Assembly (NCBI GenBank): GCA_934254815.1 | Contig: CAKQME010000010.1 | Location: 1-64,000, forward strand | From: an uncultured Clostridia bacterium | GTDB taxonomy: Bacteria; Bacillota; Clostridia; Christensenellales; Borkfalkiaceae | Length of the DNA: 64,000 nucleotides | Reading direction: 5' to 3' | Shown: in pieces, positions 16,775 through 25,900 of the stretch | Position numbering within the stretch: position 1 is the first letter of the stretch | How the letters are laid out: each line of letters begins with the position of its first letter | The notes under the pieces: model-generated | What the model was told of the DNA's origin: nothing | What the model saw: only the letters and a program-made list of their open reading frames with translations | Database searches by the model: none | Translations under genes and position numbers: made by a program

Positions 16775-17671
16775 ATGGGATTTTTCGGAAAACTCAAAGA
16801 GGCTTTAAAAAAGACCAAAGACGGGCTTGGCAATAAGCTCCGCGTGCTTTTCGCAAAGGATAAAATCGGAGAGGATTTTTACGACGATTTGCTCGACGTG
16901 TTGATTTCCTCCGATATATCCGTCGCTACCGCCGACGAAATAGTCGAAAGCGTTCGCGACCGTATGATCGAAGAAAAAGTGAGCGACAGAGACGTTGCCG
17001 TGGAAGCTCTTCGCGACGCGCTCAGAAATTGTCTCGATATGGCGGACGATTTCGAACTCGAAACTCCCGCTGTGCTTATGGTGATAGGCGTAAACGGAGT
17101 CGGTAAAACCACTTCAATCGGTAAACTCGCGCATAAATTCGTCGAAGAGGGGAAATCCGTCACTATAGCGGCGGCGGATACTTTCCGCGCGGCGGCGAGC
17201 GATCAGCTTGAAATATGGGCGCAGAGAGCCAAGGTCAGAATAGTTAAAAGTTCGGAGGGCAGCGACCCGTCGGCTGTCGTGTTCGACGCGCTCACGTCCG
17301 TAAAAGCCAAGGGAACCGACTTGCTTATAATAGATACGGCGGGCAGACTTCATACCAAGTCGAACCTGATGGAAGAGCTGAAAAAAATGTCGAGAATTGT
17401 CGAACGCGAGTATCCCGAAGCGGACTTCAAAAAACTCATCGCGCTCGACGCTACGACAGGACAAAACGCATTGTCGCAGGTCGAAGTATTTAACGACGCG
17501 GTCGGTATCGACGGCGTAATACTGACTAAGCTCGACGGAACAGCTAAGGGCGGCTTTATAATAGGGCTTTGCAACGAATTGCAAGTACCCGTGGCATATG
17601 TCGGCACGGGCGAAAAACTCGACGATATCGAAGAGTTTGACAAAGACGCTTTTGTCGAAGAAATAGTTTAA
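16775..17671 (+). CDS. ftsY: Signal recognition particle receptor FtsY
   Basis: 298 aa. A helical N domain (~1-85) and SRP-type GTPase domain: GVNGVGKTTSIGKLA (G1), DTFRAAASDQL, DTAGRLHTKSNL (G3) and TKLDGTAKGG (G4/closing loop). The acidic A domain of E. coli FtsY is missing, as usual in Gram-positives; the basic amphipathic start (GFFGKLKEALKKTKDG) would contact the membrane. It docks SRP-ribosome complexes at the Sec translocon. It starts 3 nt after smc ends and is followed by a strong terminator, so it closes the operon. Confidence 0.95.
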   Translation: MGFFGKLKEALKKTKDGLGNKLRVLFAKDKIGEDFYDDLLDVLISSDISVATADEIVESVRDRMIEEKVSDRDVAVEALRDALRNCLDMADDFELETPAVLMVIGVNGVGKTTSIGKLAHKFVEEGKSVTIAAADTFRAAASDQLEIWAQRAKVRIVKSSEGSDPSAVVFDALTSVKAKGTDLLIIDTAGRLHTKSNLMEELKKMSRIVEREYPEADFKKLIALDATTGQNALSQVEVFNDAVGIDGVILTKLDGTAKGGFIIGLCNELQVPVAYVGTGEKLDDIEEFDKDAFVEEIV

Positions 17672-17693
17672 ATAAATAATTAAAAGAGATGGG

Positions 17694-17743
17694 ATACGCC
17701 CCGAAAGTTGCGCGGTAACGGCAAGCTTTCGGGGCGTATTTTT
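17694..17743 (+). terminator. Intrinsic terminator after ftsY
   Basis: A perfect 14-bp stem (17694-17707 with 17726-17739) encloses an 18-nt loop and is followed by a run of T (17739-17743). It ends the asnS-ftsY run opposite the convergent aldo/keto reductase gene. Confidence 0.85.
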
Positions 17744-17753
17744 AAAATAATAT

Positions 17754-18692
17754 TCAATTTTTTTTCAGCTCCGCTATTTTAGCAGCGATTGCGCGGTGCA
17801 TTTCTTCGGGGTCGTCAAGATTGCCGACGGCTTTTTCCATAGGGCAGATATCCGTTCCGTCGCGGTTTATTATGTTGTTCGTCAACGTTTCGTATTCGTA
17901 ATATACGCCGTGTTTTTCCAGAAATTCTTTTCCGCTTTTTGATAAAACCTTGGCGTATAAGGCGATTATTCCGCATTTAACGAATAGCCCCGCGGCGAAA
18001 CGTATTGCGTAGCTCGCGTTGCTGCCGCCGTTCAGGTCGGTTAAATATTTTTGCGCCTCGGCGGGTAAATTTACGAGATTGCCGCCTTTTACGGGTTCCA
18101 TAACAATGGCGGGCTTGCCGAACTTTTTACATACTTCGAGACATTTCCGCGATTGAACCGCAGGGTTGTCGAAATCGATGTAGTTTAACTGAATCTGAAC
18201 TGCTTCTATCTGCGGGTATTCCGTTAAAATTTGTTCCAGAACTTCCGCCGTGTCGTGAAAAGATATTCCGACGTGTTTAACTCTGCCTTGTTTTTTGAAC
18301 TCGAAAGCTTTTTCGTAGGCTCTGCATTTCTTGAAATGCGCGTATATTTCGCGCGATTGAGCGTGCATAAGATAAAAATCGAAATATTCCACGCCGCAGG
18401 TTTTCAATTGACTTTCGAAAAGCGGCTCGATATCTTCTTCCGATTTGAAATATACGTTCGTCAGCTTGTCCGTCAGAATAAATTTATCTCTTTGGTATCG
18501 CGCCGAAAGGCATTTGCCTATTGCTATTTCGCTTTTGCCGCCCAGATAACCGTGCGCGGTGTCAAAATAATTAAAACCGCTTGCGATAAACGCGTCGATC
18601 ATTTTGTTGAATTCGCAATAATCGACTTCGCCGCCGTTCATAGGTAAACGCATACAGCCGAAACCGAAATTTTTCTTAACATTTTCAAACAT
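17754..18692 (-). CDS. Aldo/keto reductase
   Basis: 312 aa, NAD(P)H-dependent TIM-barrel oxidoreductase. The catalytic tetrad is visible: Asp44 and Tyr49 (YFDTAHGY), Lys76 (LTDKL) and His110 (YLMHAQ). Many relatives carry a C-terminal ferredoxin-like extension with a CxxCxxC motif; here the chain ends earlier with a single Cys (GTDICPMEKA), so no cluster is expected. The start at 18692 follows AGGAGG at good spacing; the longer in-frame form includes the promoter and is rejected. The neighbouring AraC gene on the same strand may regulate it. Substrate unknown, plausibly a sugar-derived carbonyl. Confidence 0.8.
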   Translation of the reverse strand: MFENVKKNFGFGCMRLPMNGGEVDYCEFNKMIDAFIASGFNYFDTAHGYLGGKSEIAIGKCLSARYQRDKFILTDKLTNVYFKSEEDIEPLFESQLKTCGVEYFDFYLMHAQSREIYAHFKKCRAYEKAFEFKKQGRVKHVGISFHDTAEVLEQILTEYPQIEAVQIQLNYIDFDNPAVQSRKCLEVCKKFGKPAIVMEPVKGGNLVNLPAEAQKYLTDLNGGSNASYAIRFAAGLFVKCGIIALYAKVLSKSGKEFLEKHGVYYEYETLTNNIINRDGTDICPMEKAVGNLDDPEEMHRAIAAKIAELKKN

Positions 18693-18711
18693 CGTTTTGC
18701 CTCCTGTAAAT

Positions 18712-18756
18712 ATAATAACAAAAACAGCCGCTAAAGTCAATATCGCGACTGTTTTT
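18712..18756 (-). promoter_or_regulatory. Aldo/keto reductase promoter overlapping a terminator hairpin
   Basis: Minus-strand TTGACT (complement of 18735-18740) and TATTAT (complement of 18712-18717) are 17 bp apart. The promoter overlaps an imperfect hairpin (AAAAACAG, 18720-18727, with CTGTTTTT, 18749-18756) that looks like the terminator of the upstream AraC gene. The same bases thus seem to end one transcript and start the next. Confidence 0.5.
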
Positions 18757-18799
18757 TATGTCAATAATTTGTGTTACGGGTATAAACCGCAAGTTTATA

Positions 18800-19654
18800 C
18801 TATGTCGTTTGTTGTTTGCGATATTGCCTTGGCGAACAACCGAAAATGCCGTAAAACTGCTTGTTGAACGCGCTTTGATTCGAATATCCGAGCATTTGCG
18901 CTATTTCTAATATATTGCAGTTGTTTTTTACGAGCAGGTCGGCGGCGTAGTATATTTTTTTCTGATTTATAAACTGAATGTAAGATATGCCCATGTATTT
19001 TTTAAATTCCCGCGAGAAGTGCGAAACGCTGTAACCCGTTTTCGCCGCGACTTCGGGTTCGGGCATAATGAGATTGTCAAGCGTGTTTAGATTATCCAGC
19101 AGCGAATTTATCCATTCGGGCATAGATTTGATTTTTGTGAATTTATCTTCTATAAAGCTACAAATTAACATTGTAAGCAGAGAAGAGTGCATCGTTTCAA
19201 GAAGTAAAGAATCTTCTCCGCGCGCCTGTAAACTGTTTATAAGGTTGGTTTTCTTGCGGAATATTTCAATATTGTCGTTTGAAATGTAAAACGATACTGG
19301 CGAGCCGTATTGGGTAAACAACTCGTAAGCGTTGGGCGAAAGCGCGTCGCATACGGCTTTGATTTTCTCGTCGCTTGCGAAAACGTCGACGTGCATAAGG
19401 TCTCCGTTGGTGAGGTTCAGATAGCGGTGGACTTCGCCGGGGCGTACTACGGCGCATTTTCCGCGGTTAAACGTTATGGGTATGTCGTTTATCTCGTTGA
19501 TATAATCGCCTTTTAAGCAAACCGACAGTTCGTAGAAAAGGTGCTTGTGGTAATGCTCGCCGGGCATAAAGCAAGTTTTTAAATACGGCGTTTTCGCAAT
19601 GTGGTCGAAATCGGAAATCAGACAATAAGTGCCTTTGTAAGAGATAACATCCAT
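18800..19654 (-). CDS. AraC-family regulator with N-terminal cupin-like sensor
   Basis: 284 aa. An N-terminal cupin-type sugar-binding domain (~10-150; MPGEHYHKHLFYELSVCLKG and VVRPGEVHRY) joins a C-terminal double helix-turn-helix (~180-280) ending ILEIAQMLGYSNQSAFNKQF and GCSPRQYRK. The start is uncertain: ATG at 19654 is preferred, with TTG at 19681 as alternative; neither has a clear Shine-Dalgarno sequence. It lies between the aldo/keto reductase and the divergent glycan-use genes and is the natural local regulator for one or both. Inducer unknown. Confidence 0.8.
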   Translation of the reverse strand: MDVISYKGTYCLISDFDHIAKTPYLKTCFMPGEHYHKHLFYELSVCLKGDYINEINDIPITFNRGKCAVVRPGEVHRYLNLTNGDLMHVDVFASDEKIKAVCDALSPNAYELFTQYGSPVSFYISNDNIEIFRKKTNLINSLQARGEDSLLLETMHSSLLTMLICSFIEDKFTKIKSMPEWINSLLDNLNTLDNLIMPEPEVAAKTGYSVSHFSREFKKYMGISYIQFINQKKIYYAADLLVKNNCNILEIAQMLGYSNQSAFNKQFYGIFGCSPRQYRKQQTT

Positions 19655-19801
19655 AATACAACTGAAAAAGTTAGCTTGCAAGGGCTTTTCGCGCGCCGTT
19701 TAACTGCGCGGTCGTTATTCGTATTTCGGCAGATAACAAAAGCGGCGGCGACGAAAAAATAATTTTTTTTTGCAAGCCGTATAAATTTATATTATAGTAA
19801 C

Positions 19802-19830
19802 ATTATAACCCCGACGACCGAAAAAGTCAA
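19802..19830 (-). promoter_or_regulatory. Promoter of the AraC regulator at 18800-19654
   Basis: Minus-strand TTGACT (complement of 19825-19830), 17-bp spacer, consensus TATAAT (complement of 19802-19807). The predicted leader is long, about 140 nt. Confidence 0.6.
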
Positions 19831-19930
19831 GAGTAAAAAATAAACGTATCAAAAAAGAATAAGTTTACGGCAAAATAATAAACGGGTAGAAACAAAAGCA
19901 AAAATCAATAAGTGTTAAGCAAAAATGTAG

Positions 19931-20076
19931 TTGAAAACGGCTGTTGACTAATGTATAATGGTGAAGTAAAGGATATGTTTGCGGAAAATCGGCGCAAAGG
20001 AATATTCCTTTGTTTCATTTTTACAAAATGAAACAATAGCCTTAAAGGCAGAAAAATTTTTCGGAGGAAAAGGAAA
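19931..20076 (+). promoter_or_regulatory. Promoter and double-hairpin leader of the secreted CBM-like protein
   Basis: TTGAAA (19931-19936), 17-bp spacer, consensus TATAAT (19954-19959). The ~110-nt leader holds a perfect 16-nt palindrome (19996-20011) abutting an 11-bp stem with a 3-nt loop (20011-20021 with 20025-20035). GGAGGAAAAGG before the ATG is a strong ribosome site. Confidence 0.6.
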
Positions 20077-22113
20077 ATGAAAAACAAAACAGCAAAAAAA
20101 GCGATAACGGCGATACTCGTCTGTTTCGCGGTATGTATGTCCGCGATAGCGGCTATTACGTTTGGCGCGCAAACGCCCGTAACGGCTTCCGCGGCTGAAA
20201 CTTCAACCGTATCGGGGTATAACCTGTACGATTTTTCGTTGTCAAAATGGCCTAACGGCTCTTATAAAGATTATCTTGCGACAAATATCGACGACGGAGC
20301 GGATTTCGGCAGAGAACGTATTTATACTGTACAATGCACACAGAGTTTTCCCAGCAATCAAAATTTTATTTTATGGAATGATATATATTGGCAAAGCGGA
20401 TTGACTTATAATATTTCGTTTTGGGTTATAACAAGCGAAAATATGAGTTCGAACTTTTATGTTTCGGCGCGTTATCGTATAAACGGCTCGGCAAAAATGA
20501 TAAACGAGCTTTCCGTAAAAGGTACAAAAGCAGAGTTTACGCAATACACAGCTACTGTTACAGCAGATAATACTTCGGTTTACGGAACAAATAACTGTTT
20601 TGAATTTATATTCGGCGGTTTGGAAAAAGATCAGGTCGTAATGCTCGGAGACGTTGAAATCGTTTATCCGAAGAGTGCGGAAAGTGCTAAAAATCTGTTT
20701 AACAATAATATAAAATACGGCAACCCGGCGCACGCAAGCAAAATAACGAGAGAAGATACCGTTGATACGGAACACGGCAATATTCATACGTTCACTGCAA
20801 CGGAAGCTCTTACTTCTGTCGTAATAAGAACTGATTTCGTATGGCAGAAAGATACTCCTTATCACATTTCTTTCTGGTATAAAGCAGCTGTCGGAAACGG
20901 AACGGCAAGCTCTTACGCGCTAATCAGAGCTACAGGTAAGGCTAACACTCCGATAACTGCGCAAACAGCCATTGTACCGTTTAATGTAAGTTCAAGCGTT
21001 TCTCAATGGAGAATGTTTAATTATGTTTTCACTATGACAGACAGCTTCCCCGCCGATGACGCTACAAGAAAAGACACTGTATTCGATCTTATGATTGAAA
21101 AAATCGGCGTGGACGATACCGTTACCATCACAGATTTCAGAATCGTTAAAGTCTGCGATCATTCGGAGGGCGAAAAAGAAGCTACTTACACATGGTCGAA
21201 AGATTATTCTACTTGTACCGCCGAATACGGTATTTGTAAGTCTTGCGACAGCCCCACGGCTAATTACGTCACCGAAACCGTTACGGCTGTAAAGAGCGAA
21301 ACCGCGGCTACGTTCACTGCCGCAGGCGAAACGGTTTACACCGCTACTTTTGAAAATTCGGCGTTTACCGAACAGACTAAAACGATTGCTATCGCAGTAA
21401 AGCAAGCCGCAGTTAAAACTTATGACGGCGTATCGTTCAGAATAATCGCTCCTTACGGTTTAAGATGGTCGTCGGGCGTAGATAAAAACGATTATAACGC
21501 GCTTGTAGAAGAATTCGGCGCTGAAAACGTCACCGTCGGTACGCTTATTACCGCTTACGACCTTTTAGGCGAAACCGATTTCACAATCGAAGCTATGTCG
21601 GCGGCAAATATTCAATATAAGAATATCGTAAACGATACCTGGCATACTGCATTGACTGACGAGAAGAACGACGGCAATTTCTGCTACTATGCTTCTCTTG
21701 TCAACATTCAGGATCATAACCTTAACCGCGAATTTGCGGGCAGAGCTTACGTTAAAGCCGAAAAAGACGGAAAAACTTATTATTACTATGCGGCGTTTGC
21801 AAAAGAAAATAACGTAAGAACTTACACAAACTTATGTAAAGCTTTGGTTGAAGAGAATAAGGAATCCGAAGCGGCTACGAACTTTGCAAAAGGCGTTATC
21901 GATAAAACGGTAGATATTACTTTAACCGAAAACACGGCGACAATCGTAACGGTTGACAATTATGTTTCGCCTTATACTGTAGCGTATGTCGACGGAAAAC
22001 TTACCTTAACCGCGAAAGACGGCGGAAACGTTACCAACGTCAAGTTTATATACGTCGACGGTGAAAAGAAAGCGTTCACGAAGAACGGAAACGCGTTAGA
22101 AGTTACGCTTTAA
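20077..22113 (+). CDS. Secreted multidomain protein with CBM-like modules
   Basis: 678 aa. Signal peptide ~1-40 (positive start, hydrophobic core, TASAAE-type cleavage). Two beta-sandwich modules resembling CBM4_9/jelly-roll domains follow: ~45-205 (contains YNISFWVITSENM) and ~208-360 (YHISFWYKAAVGNG). Next is a ~75-residue Cys-containing segment with CDHSEG, STCTAEYGICKSC and a threonine-rich TETVTA tail. The C-terminal ~250 residues include FRIIAPYGLRWSSGVD and a final small beta module; I do not recognise them. No catalytic motif is seen. It probably binds glycan outside the cell. Its strong promoter and ribosome site suggest high expression. It precedes a 39-aa peptide and the giant surface enzyme. 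Confidence 0.7.
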   Translation: MKNKTAKKAITAILVCFAVCMSAIAAITFGAQTPVTASAAETSTVSGYNLYDFSLSKWPNGSYKDYLATNIDDGADFGRERIYTVQCTQSFPSNQNFILWNDIYWQSGLTYNISFWVITSENMSSNFYVSARYRINGSAKMINELSVKGTKAEFTQYTATVTADNTSVYGTNNCFEFIFGGLEKDQVVMLGDVEIVYPKSAESAKNLFNNNIKYGNPAHASKITREDTVDTEHGNIHTFTATEALTSVVIRTDFVWQKDTPYHISFWYKAAVGNGTASSYALIRATGKANTPITAQTAIVPFNVSSSVSQWRMFNYVFTMTDSFPADDATRKDTVFDLMIEKIGVDDTVTITDFRIVKVCDHSEGEKEATYTWSKDYSTCTAEYGICKSCDSPTANYVTETVTAVKSETAATFTAAGETVYTATFENSAFTEQTKTIAIAVKQAAVKTYDGVSFRIIAPYGLRWSSGVDKNDYNALVEEFGAENVTVGTLITAYDLLGETDFTIEAMSAANIQYKNIVNDTWHTALTDEKNDGNFCYYASLVNIQDHNLNREFAGRAYVKAEKDGKTYYYYAAFAKENNVRTYTNLCKALVEENKESEAATNFAKGVIDKTVDITLTENTATIVTVDNYVSPYTVAYVDGKLTLTAKDGGNVTNVKFIYVDGEKKAFTKNGNALEVTL

Positions 22114-22135
22114 TAAAATAAGAGAGGAAAAGACG

Positions 22136-22255
22136 ATGATTAAAAAATATGAAAAACCTATAATAGAAGCGATTGATTTATACAGTGACGTAATAAGGAC
22201 TTCGGGCGGAGACGGAGACTTATACGAAGATGACGATTTCCCCGAAATTCGTTGA
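22136..22255 (+). CDS. 39-aa acidic small protein
   Basis: An ATG with AGAGGA 9 nt upstream opens a 39-codon frame starting MIKKYEKPIIEAIDLYSD, followed by TSGGDGD and a strongly acidic DDD tail. The basic K/Y/EKP start with an I/E/I hydrophobic pattern and a TSG(G) break before a variable tail recalls a class of very short proteins common in gut Clostridia and Bacteroidota, of unknown function and sometimes suspected to be peptide precursors. It lies 22 nt after the secreted CBM-like gene and should share its transcript. No maturation enzyme is visible nearby. Confidence 0.6.
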   Translation: MIKKYEKPIIEAIDLYSDVIRTSGGDGDLYEDDDFPEIR

Positions 22256-22390
22256 AATAAATAAAGTATGTCATAGTGTGGACTTCTTGTACGATGGGAT
22301 ATTTCGCTTGTCGCTATTCGGCGCTTAAACGCCAAAAGCGTTTAAACAATAGTTTTGCCTTTATTGTTTCGCAATAAAGGTAGCGCCTTA

Positions 22391-22453
22391 TGAATATCAT
22401 CGTTCGCAGACCCTTGCAAGCAAGTCTGCTCTCTCGACATTGACAATATGACA
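22391..22453 (-). repeat. Dispersed repeat family R2, copy 1
   Basis: Reads on the minus strand from TGTCA at 22453 through AGAGAGCAGACTTGCTTGC. The same ~55-nt unit appears on the plus strand at 44675-44735, near-identical through the core. It contains a CTTGC/GCAAG palindrome. Confidence 0.75.
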
Positions 22454-22471
22454 GAAAAAACAAATACAGTA

Positions 22472-22556
22472 TGTCATTCTGAGTGAAACGAAGAATCCCA
22501 CCGAAAAAGTGCGGACTACTTGATACAATGGTATGTTTCGCAGGCTTAGACTGACA
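22472..22556 (+). repeat. Inverted-repeat element family R1, copy A
   Basis: An 85-bp unit bounded by TGTCA and TGACA. The left arm reads TGTCATTCTGAGTGAAACGA; the right arm is its imperfect inverted complement (via ATGGTATGTTTCGCAGGC). It folds into one long imperfect hairpin. Copies B and C share length, ends and arms. Confidence 0.75.
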
Positions 22557-22574
22557 AAAATATTAAAATATACT

Positions 22575-22660
22575 TGTCATATTGAGCCTAAGCGAAATAT
22601 CCCACTGTACAAGTAATTCGTTCTTATTCAATGGGATTCTTCACTTCGTTCAGAATGACA
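22575..22660 (-). repeat. Inverted-repeat element family R1, copy B
   Basis: An 86-bp unit again bounded by TGTCA/TGACA, in the opposite orientation to copy A (right end CTTCGTTCAGAATGACA). It starts only 18 bp after copy A. Partial right-arm remnants lie at about 22267-22312 and 22774-22812. Confidence 0.75.
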
Positions 22661-22715
22661 AAAATATATGAGGTCGGGCATTGTTGCTCCGTTTATTTCG
22701 TTGATTAACGGTTTG

Positions 22716-22751
22716 GCTTCCCCTTTCGGGGAAGCTGTCAACGAAGTTGAC
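22716..22751 (+). repeat. Double-hairpin repeat family R3
   Basis: An 8-bp stem GCTTCCCC/GGGGAAGC (22716-22735) is followed directly by GTCAAC/GTTGAC (22737-22751). A remnant of the first hairpin occurs at 9033-9051. No gene is seen elsewhere in 22256-22900; the rest of the stretch is repeat debris. Confidence 0.65.
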
Positions 22752-22900
22752 TGATGAGGACAAAGGGGCTAATACAACGGTATATTGCGCTCACGCTCGA
22801 TATGATAAAAAAAGAACGAACACGGGCGGAATATTTACCCCCAAAACAGTAATAATCAGTTTTTTTAAATAAAAAAAATTAAAACCAACTAAGGAATTTT

Positions 22901-25900
22901 ATGAAAAATAAAATTAACAACGGCGGGGCGGCAATTCGCCGCCCCGCTAAATTTAAAACCATATTTGCATTAAGTATGCTGTTTTTAATAAGCGTAACGG
23001 CGTTTTTCGGAGTTACTTTTACAGATAAAACCGTAAAAGCGGCGTCTTCGCTTGTTACAAACGGAGATTTTTCGAACGGCGTAACCGACTGGTCGATAGA
23101 TTCGGGAGTTTCTTATTCTCTTCTCGATAAAAACGCCGCGGGCGCGCAGAACGGAAAAGCTCTCGAAGTGAAACGCGCGGGCGGAAAAGCCGCGGCGAAA
23201 ATCAGACATACGGCTTTAACCGAAACGCTTTACGCGGGCAAAACTTATAATTTTTCGTTCCGTTATCGTACCGATTTGCTCGGTAATATAGGCGATTTGG
23301 GTTCGGTGTATTTTACGGCGGGCGGAGAAAAAGTCGGTAACGCAGAAGTGGAAATATACGCTACAAACTCCGTATGGCAGACGGCTTATCTCGATATCGT
23401 GCCGTATTCAAACGCGGAAAACGCGGTTTTGGAAATAGAATTTGCAAATATCGACGCTTCCAAGGCGGCGACGGTTTCGTATTGCTTTGCGGATTTTTCG
23501 CTTACCGAACAGCTTCCCGTTATAAAAAACGGTAATTTTTCCGACGGCTTAAGCGGCTGGACTTTCGCTAAAAAGAACGATTCTGTCGTAAATATAGAAG
23601 CGGGCAGTAAATACGCCGATATAAGCGTGGTAAATTCGGCTGAATACGGCGGAGAATACGGCAACGCTATAAAGATATATCGTCCGTCTCTTCCGACAGG
23701 CGAAACTACTTATTATAAAGACGGTTATATAGATATCCGCGCGACCCGTCAGGAAACGCTTACCGAGGGTTTTAATTATCGGCTTTCGTTTTACGCGTAT
23801 AACGATATGCCCGCCTCGTCGGGTTCGGCAGACGGCGTGTTTTACGGCGTTTTCAGAGATTCCGTAGGCGGAAACATTATCTGTAACAGCGCGGGGCTTG
23901 ACGGCACATGGAAATATTTCTCTTATGAATTTATCTGTACCGAAGCGAATAAAACTCCGTCTTTCAATTACCGTATTATGGACGCAACTTCGGCTCATAC
24001 GGTTGACGGAATAACCCTTTTGCTTGCCGACGTAAGAATAGAAAAACTGTCAAAACTTACTTCTATAGATTTAACTAACGGCGATTTTTCTAAAAAGGTT
24101 GGCGATTATCCCGCAGAATGGGGTATTCTCGGCGGTAAAACAACTATAAGCGGCGGGGCTATTACGGTTGCCAATAACGCGGCGGAAGAAAGTTTCGGGC
24201 TTTCGTTCTTCTCTTCGGTTTATGCGGGCGGGCAATATAAACTCTCCGCGTCGATAAAAGCCAAGGGCGACGAAATGAAATCGGCGTTTAAAATTTACGT
24301 CACGCCGTATTCCGATATAAAACGTACCGTGGCGGGCGACAGATACGAACTTGACGTTGAGTGGAAAACGGGGCTTTCGAAAAACCTGTTTAATACTTAT
24401 ACGTTCGACCTTGCCATAAATAAGGGTATAGCCTATCTCGATATATCTTTCGTGGGCGAAACTACGGCTAATCTCGAATTTTCGTTGAAAGACGTATCGT
24501 TTAAAGTTACGGGCAATAACCTCGATTTCGAAATGGGCGAAGATAAACCTATTTTCTGGTCGGCAACGGCGGGTACGCTTACGAGCGAAAAGGGCGCGCG
24601 CACCGGCGGAAGCGGAACGCGTTACGCCAAAGTTTCGGGCGTAAACGGCGGCAGACTTAACAGCTCCAATATACCGCTTTGCGGCGGCGGATATTATGAA
24701 TTATCGTTCTATATCAAGACTAAGCTTGATTTTTCGGCTTACGTCGCGCCGTTCGTAAAATTCTATACGGCAGACGGCAAGTCGGCTAAATTCGTAATTT
24801 ACGGCGGTAACGCAAATCCCGGCGACGGGCTTAACCCGTACACTCAGAGAACGGATACCGTCTGGCAGACTTATTTCAACTATGTCAGCGGCGAAACTAA
24901 AGACTGGCAGAACGTGAGAATACCTTTCCGCGCTCCCGAAGACGCGGCTTATTGCGTGCTTTCTTTCGGCGCGACGGGTTCGGGCGAGTGGTACGCCGTC
25001 GACGACGTTCGTTTTACCGAAGTTGCGCAGGACGAATCGGTCGATATAGCCGGAGTTTTAGACTTCGAAGAGTTTGACGAAGAGAATAACCCCGCTTATT
25101 GGTATATGACCGTAGGCAGAGAAAAAGATCCGCAGGTCAAAGTGGTAAGCGACGTGTATCACAGCGGAAAGCACAGCCTTTATATCAACGCGAACACGCT
25201 CAATAAATCGCAATATCTTTATAACTCTTTGCTTATACCCGTAACGCCTACGGGGTCGGTAAACGTATATGAAGCCTCTTTCTGGGTCAGTTCGAGAAAC
25301 GCCGACGTCAAGAGCGTAGAGCTTGACGTGTGGTTCCACGGTAAAGACGGCGTTAAATTGTTCAGTTCTACAATCGGACATTTTGAGCCGCACTACGGCG
25401 GAACGATAAAAACGCTCAATTCTTCTTCGGAAAGAAGCGAGTGGACTAAGGTTATAACCCGTGTGCCGATAGAAAGCACCTATACGGATATGGAAGTAAA
25501 ATACGTTTCGCTTGCGTTCGCGTTTACGACGGGCAAAGCCGAAGTGTGGCTTGACGATATATTGTTCCGTCAGGTCGAAGCCGACAGCGCGGATATCTTC
25601 GGAGACGGAGTAAATTATAACGTAATAGCCGATTTCAACGACGTGCATGCGGTAGACGAAAGCGGAAACATAGCGGGCTTCACCGCCGTAGACGATAATT
25701 TAAACTCCGTCGACGGTTGCCTTACTCACGGCGAAACCGAAGAAGACGGCGGCTTTGTCACGCTGGCTGCGAATACGGGCGCGAAACTCAGATTCCGCAC
25801 CGCCACTACGTTCACGGGCTATAAATACTCGCTTGTCGTGAGATATAAAAGCGCGTATCACGTCAACGTTCAGGCGAGATTTTACGATTATATGGGTCGT

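Noticed and set aside
22774..22812. Promoter for the giant enzyme inside the repeat cluster (TTGACT-17-TAATAC)
   Set aside because: The -10 match is only 3 of 6 and the bases belong to repeat remnants; no convincing promoter could be placed.
22256..22900. Possible CRISPR array
   Set aside because: Repeats are of different families and orientations with no regular spacer length; they are inverted-repeat elements.
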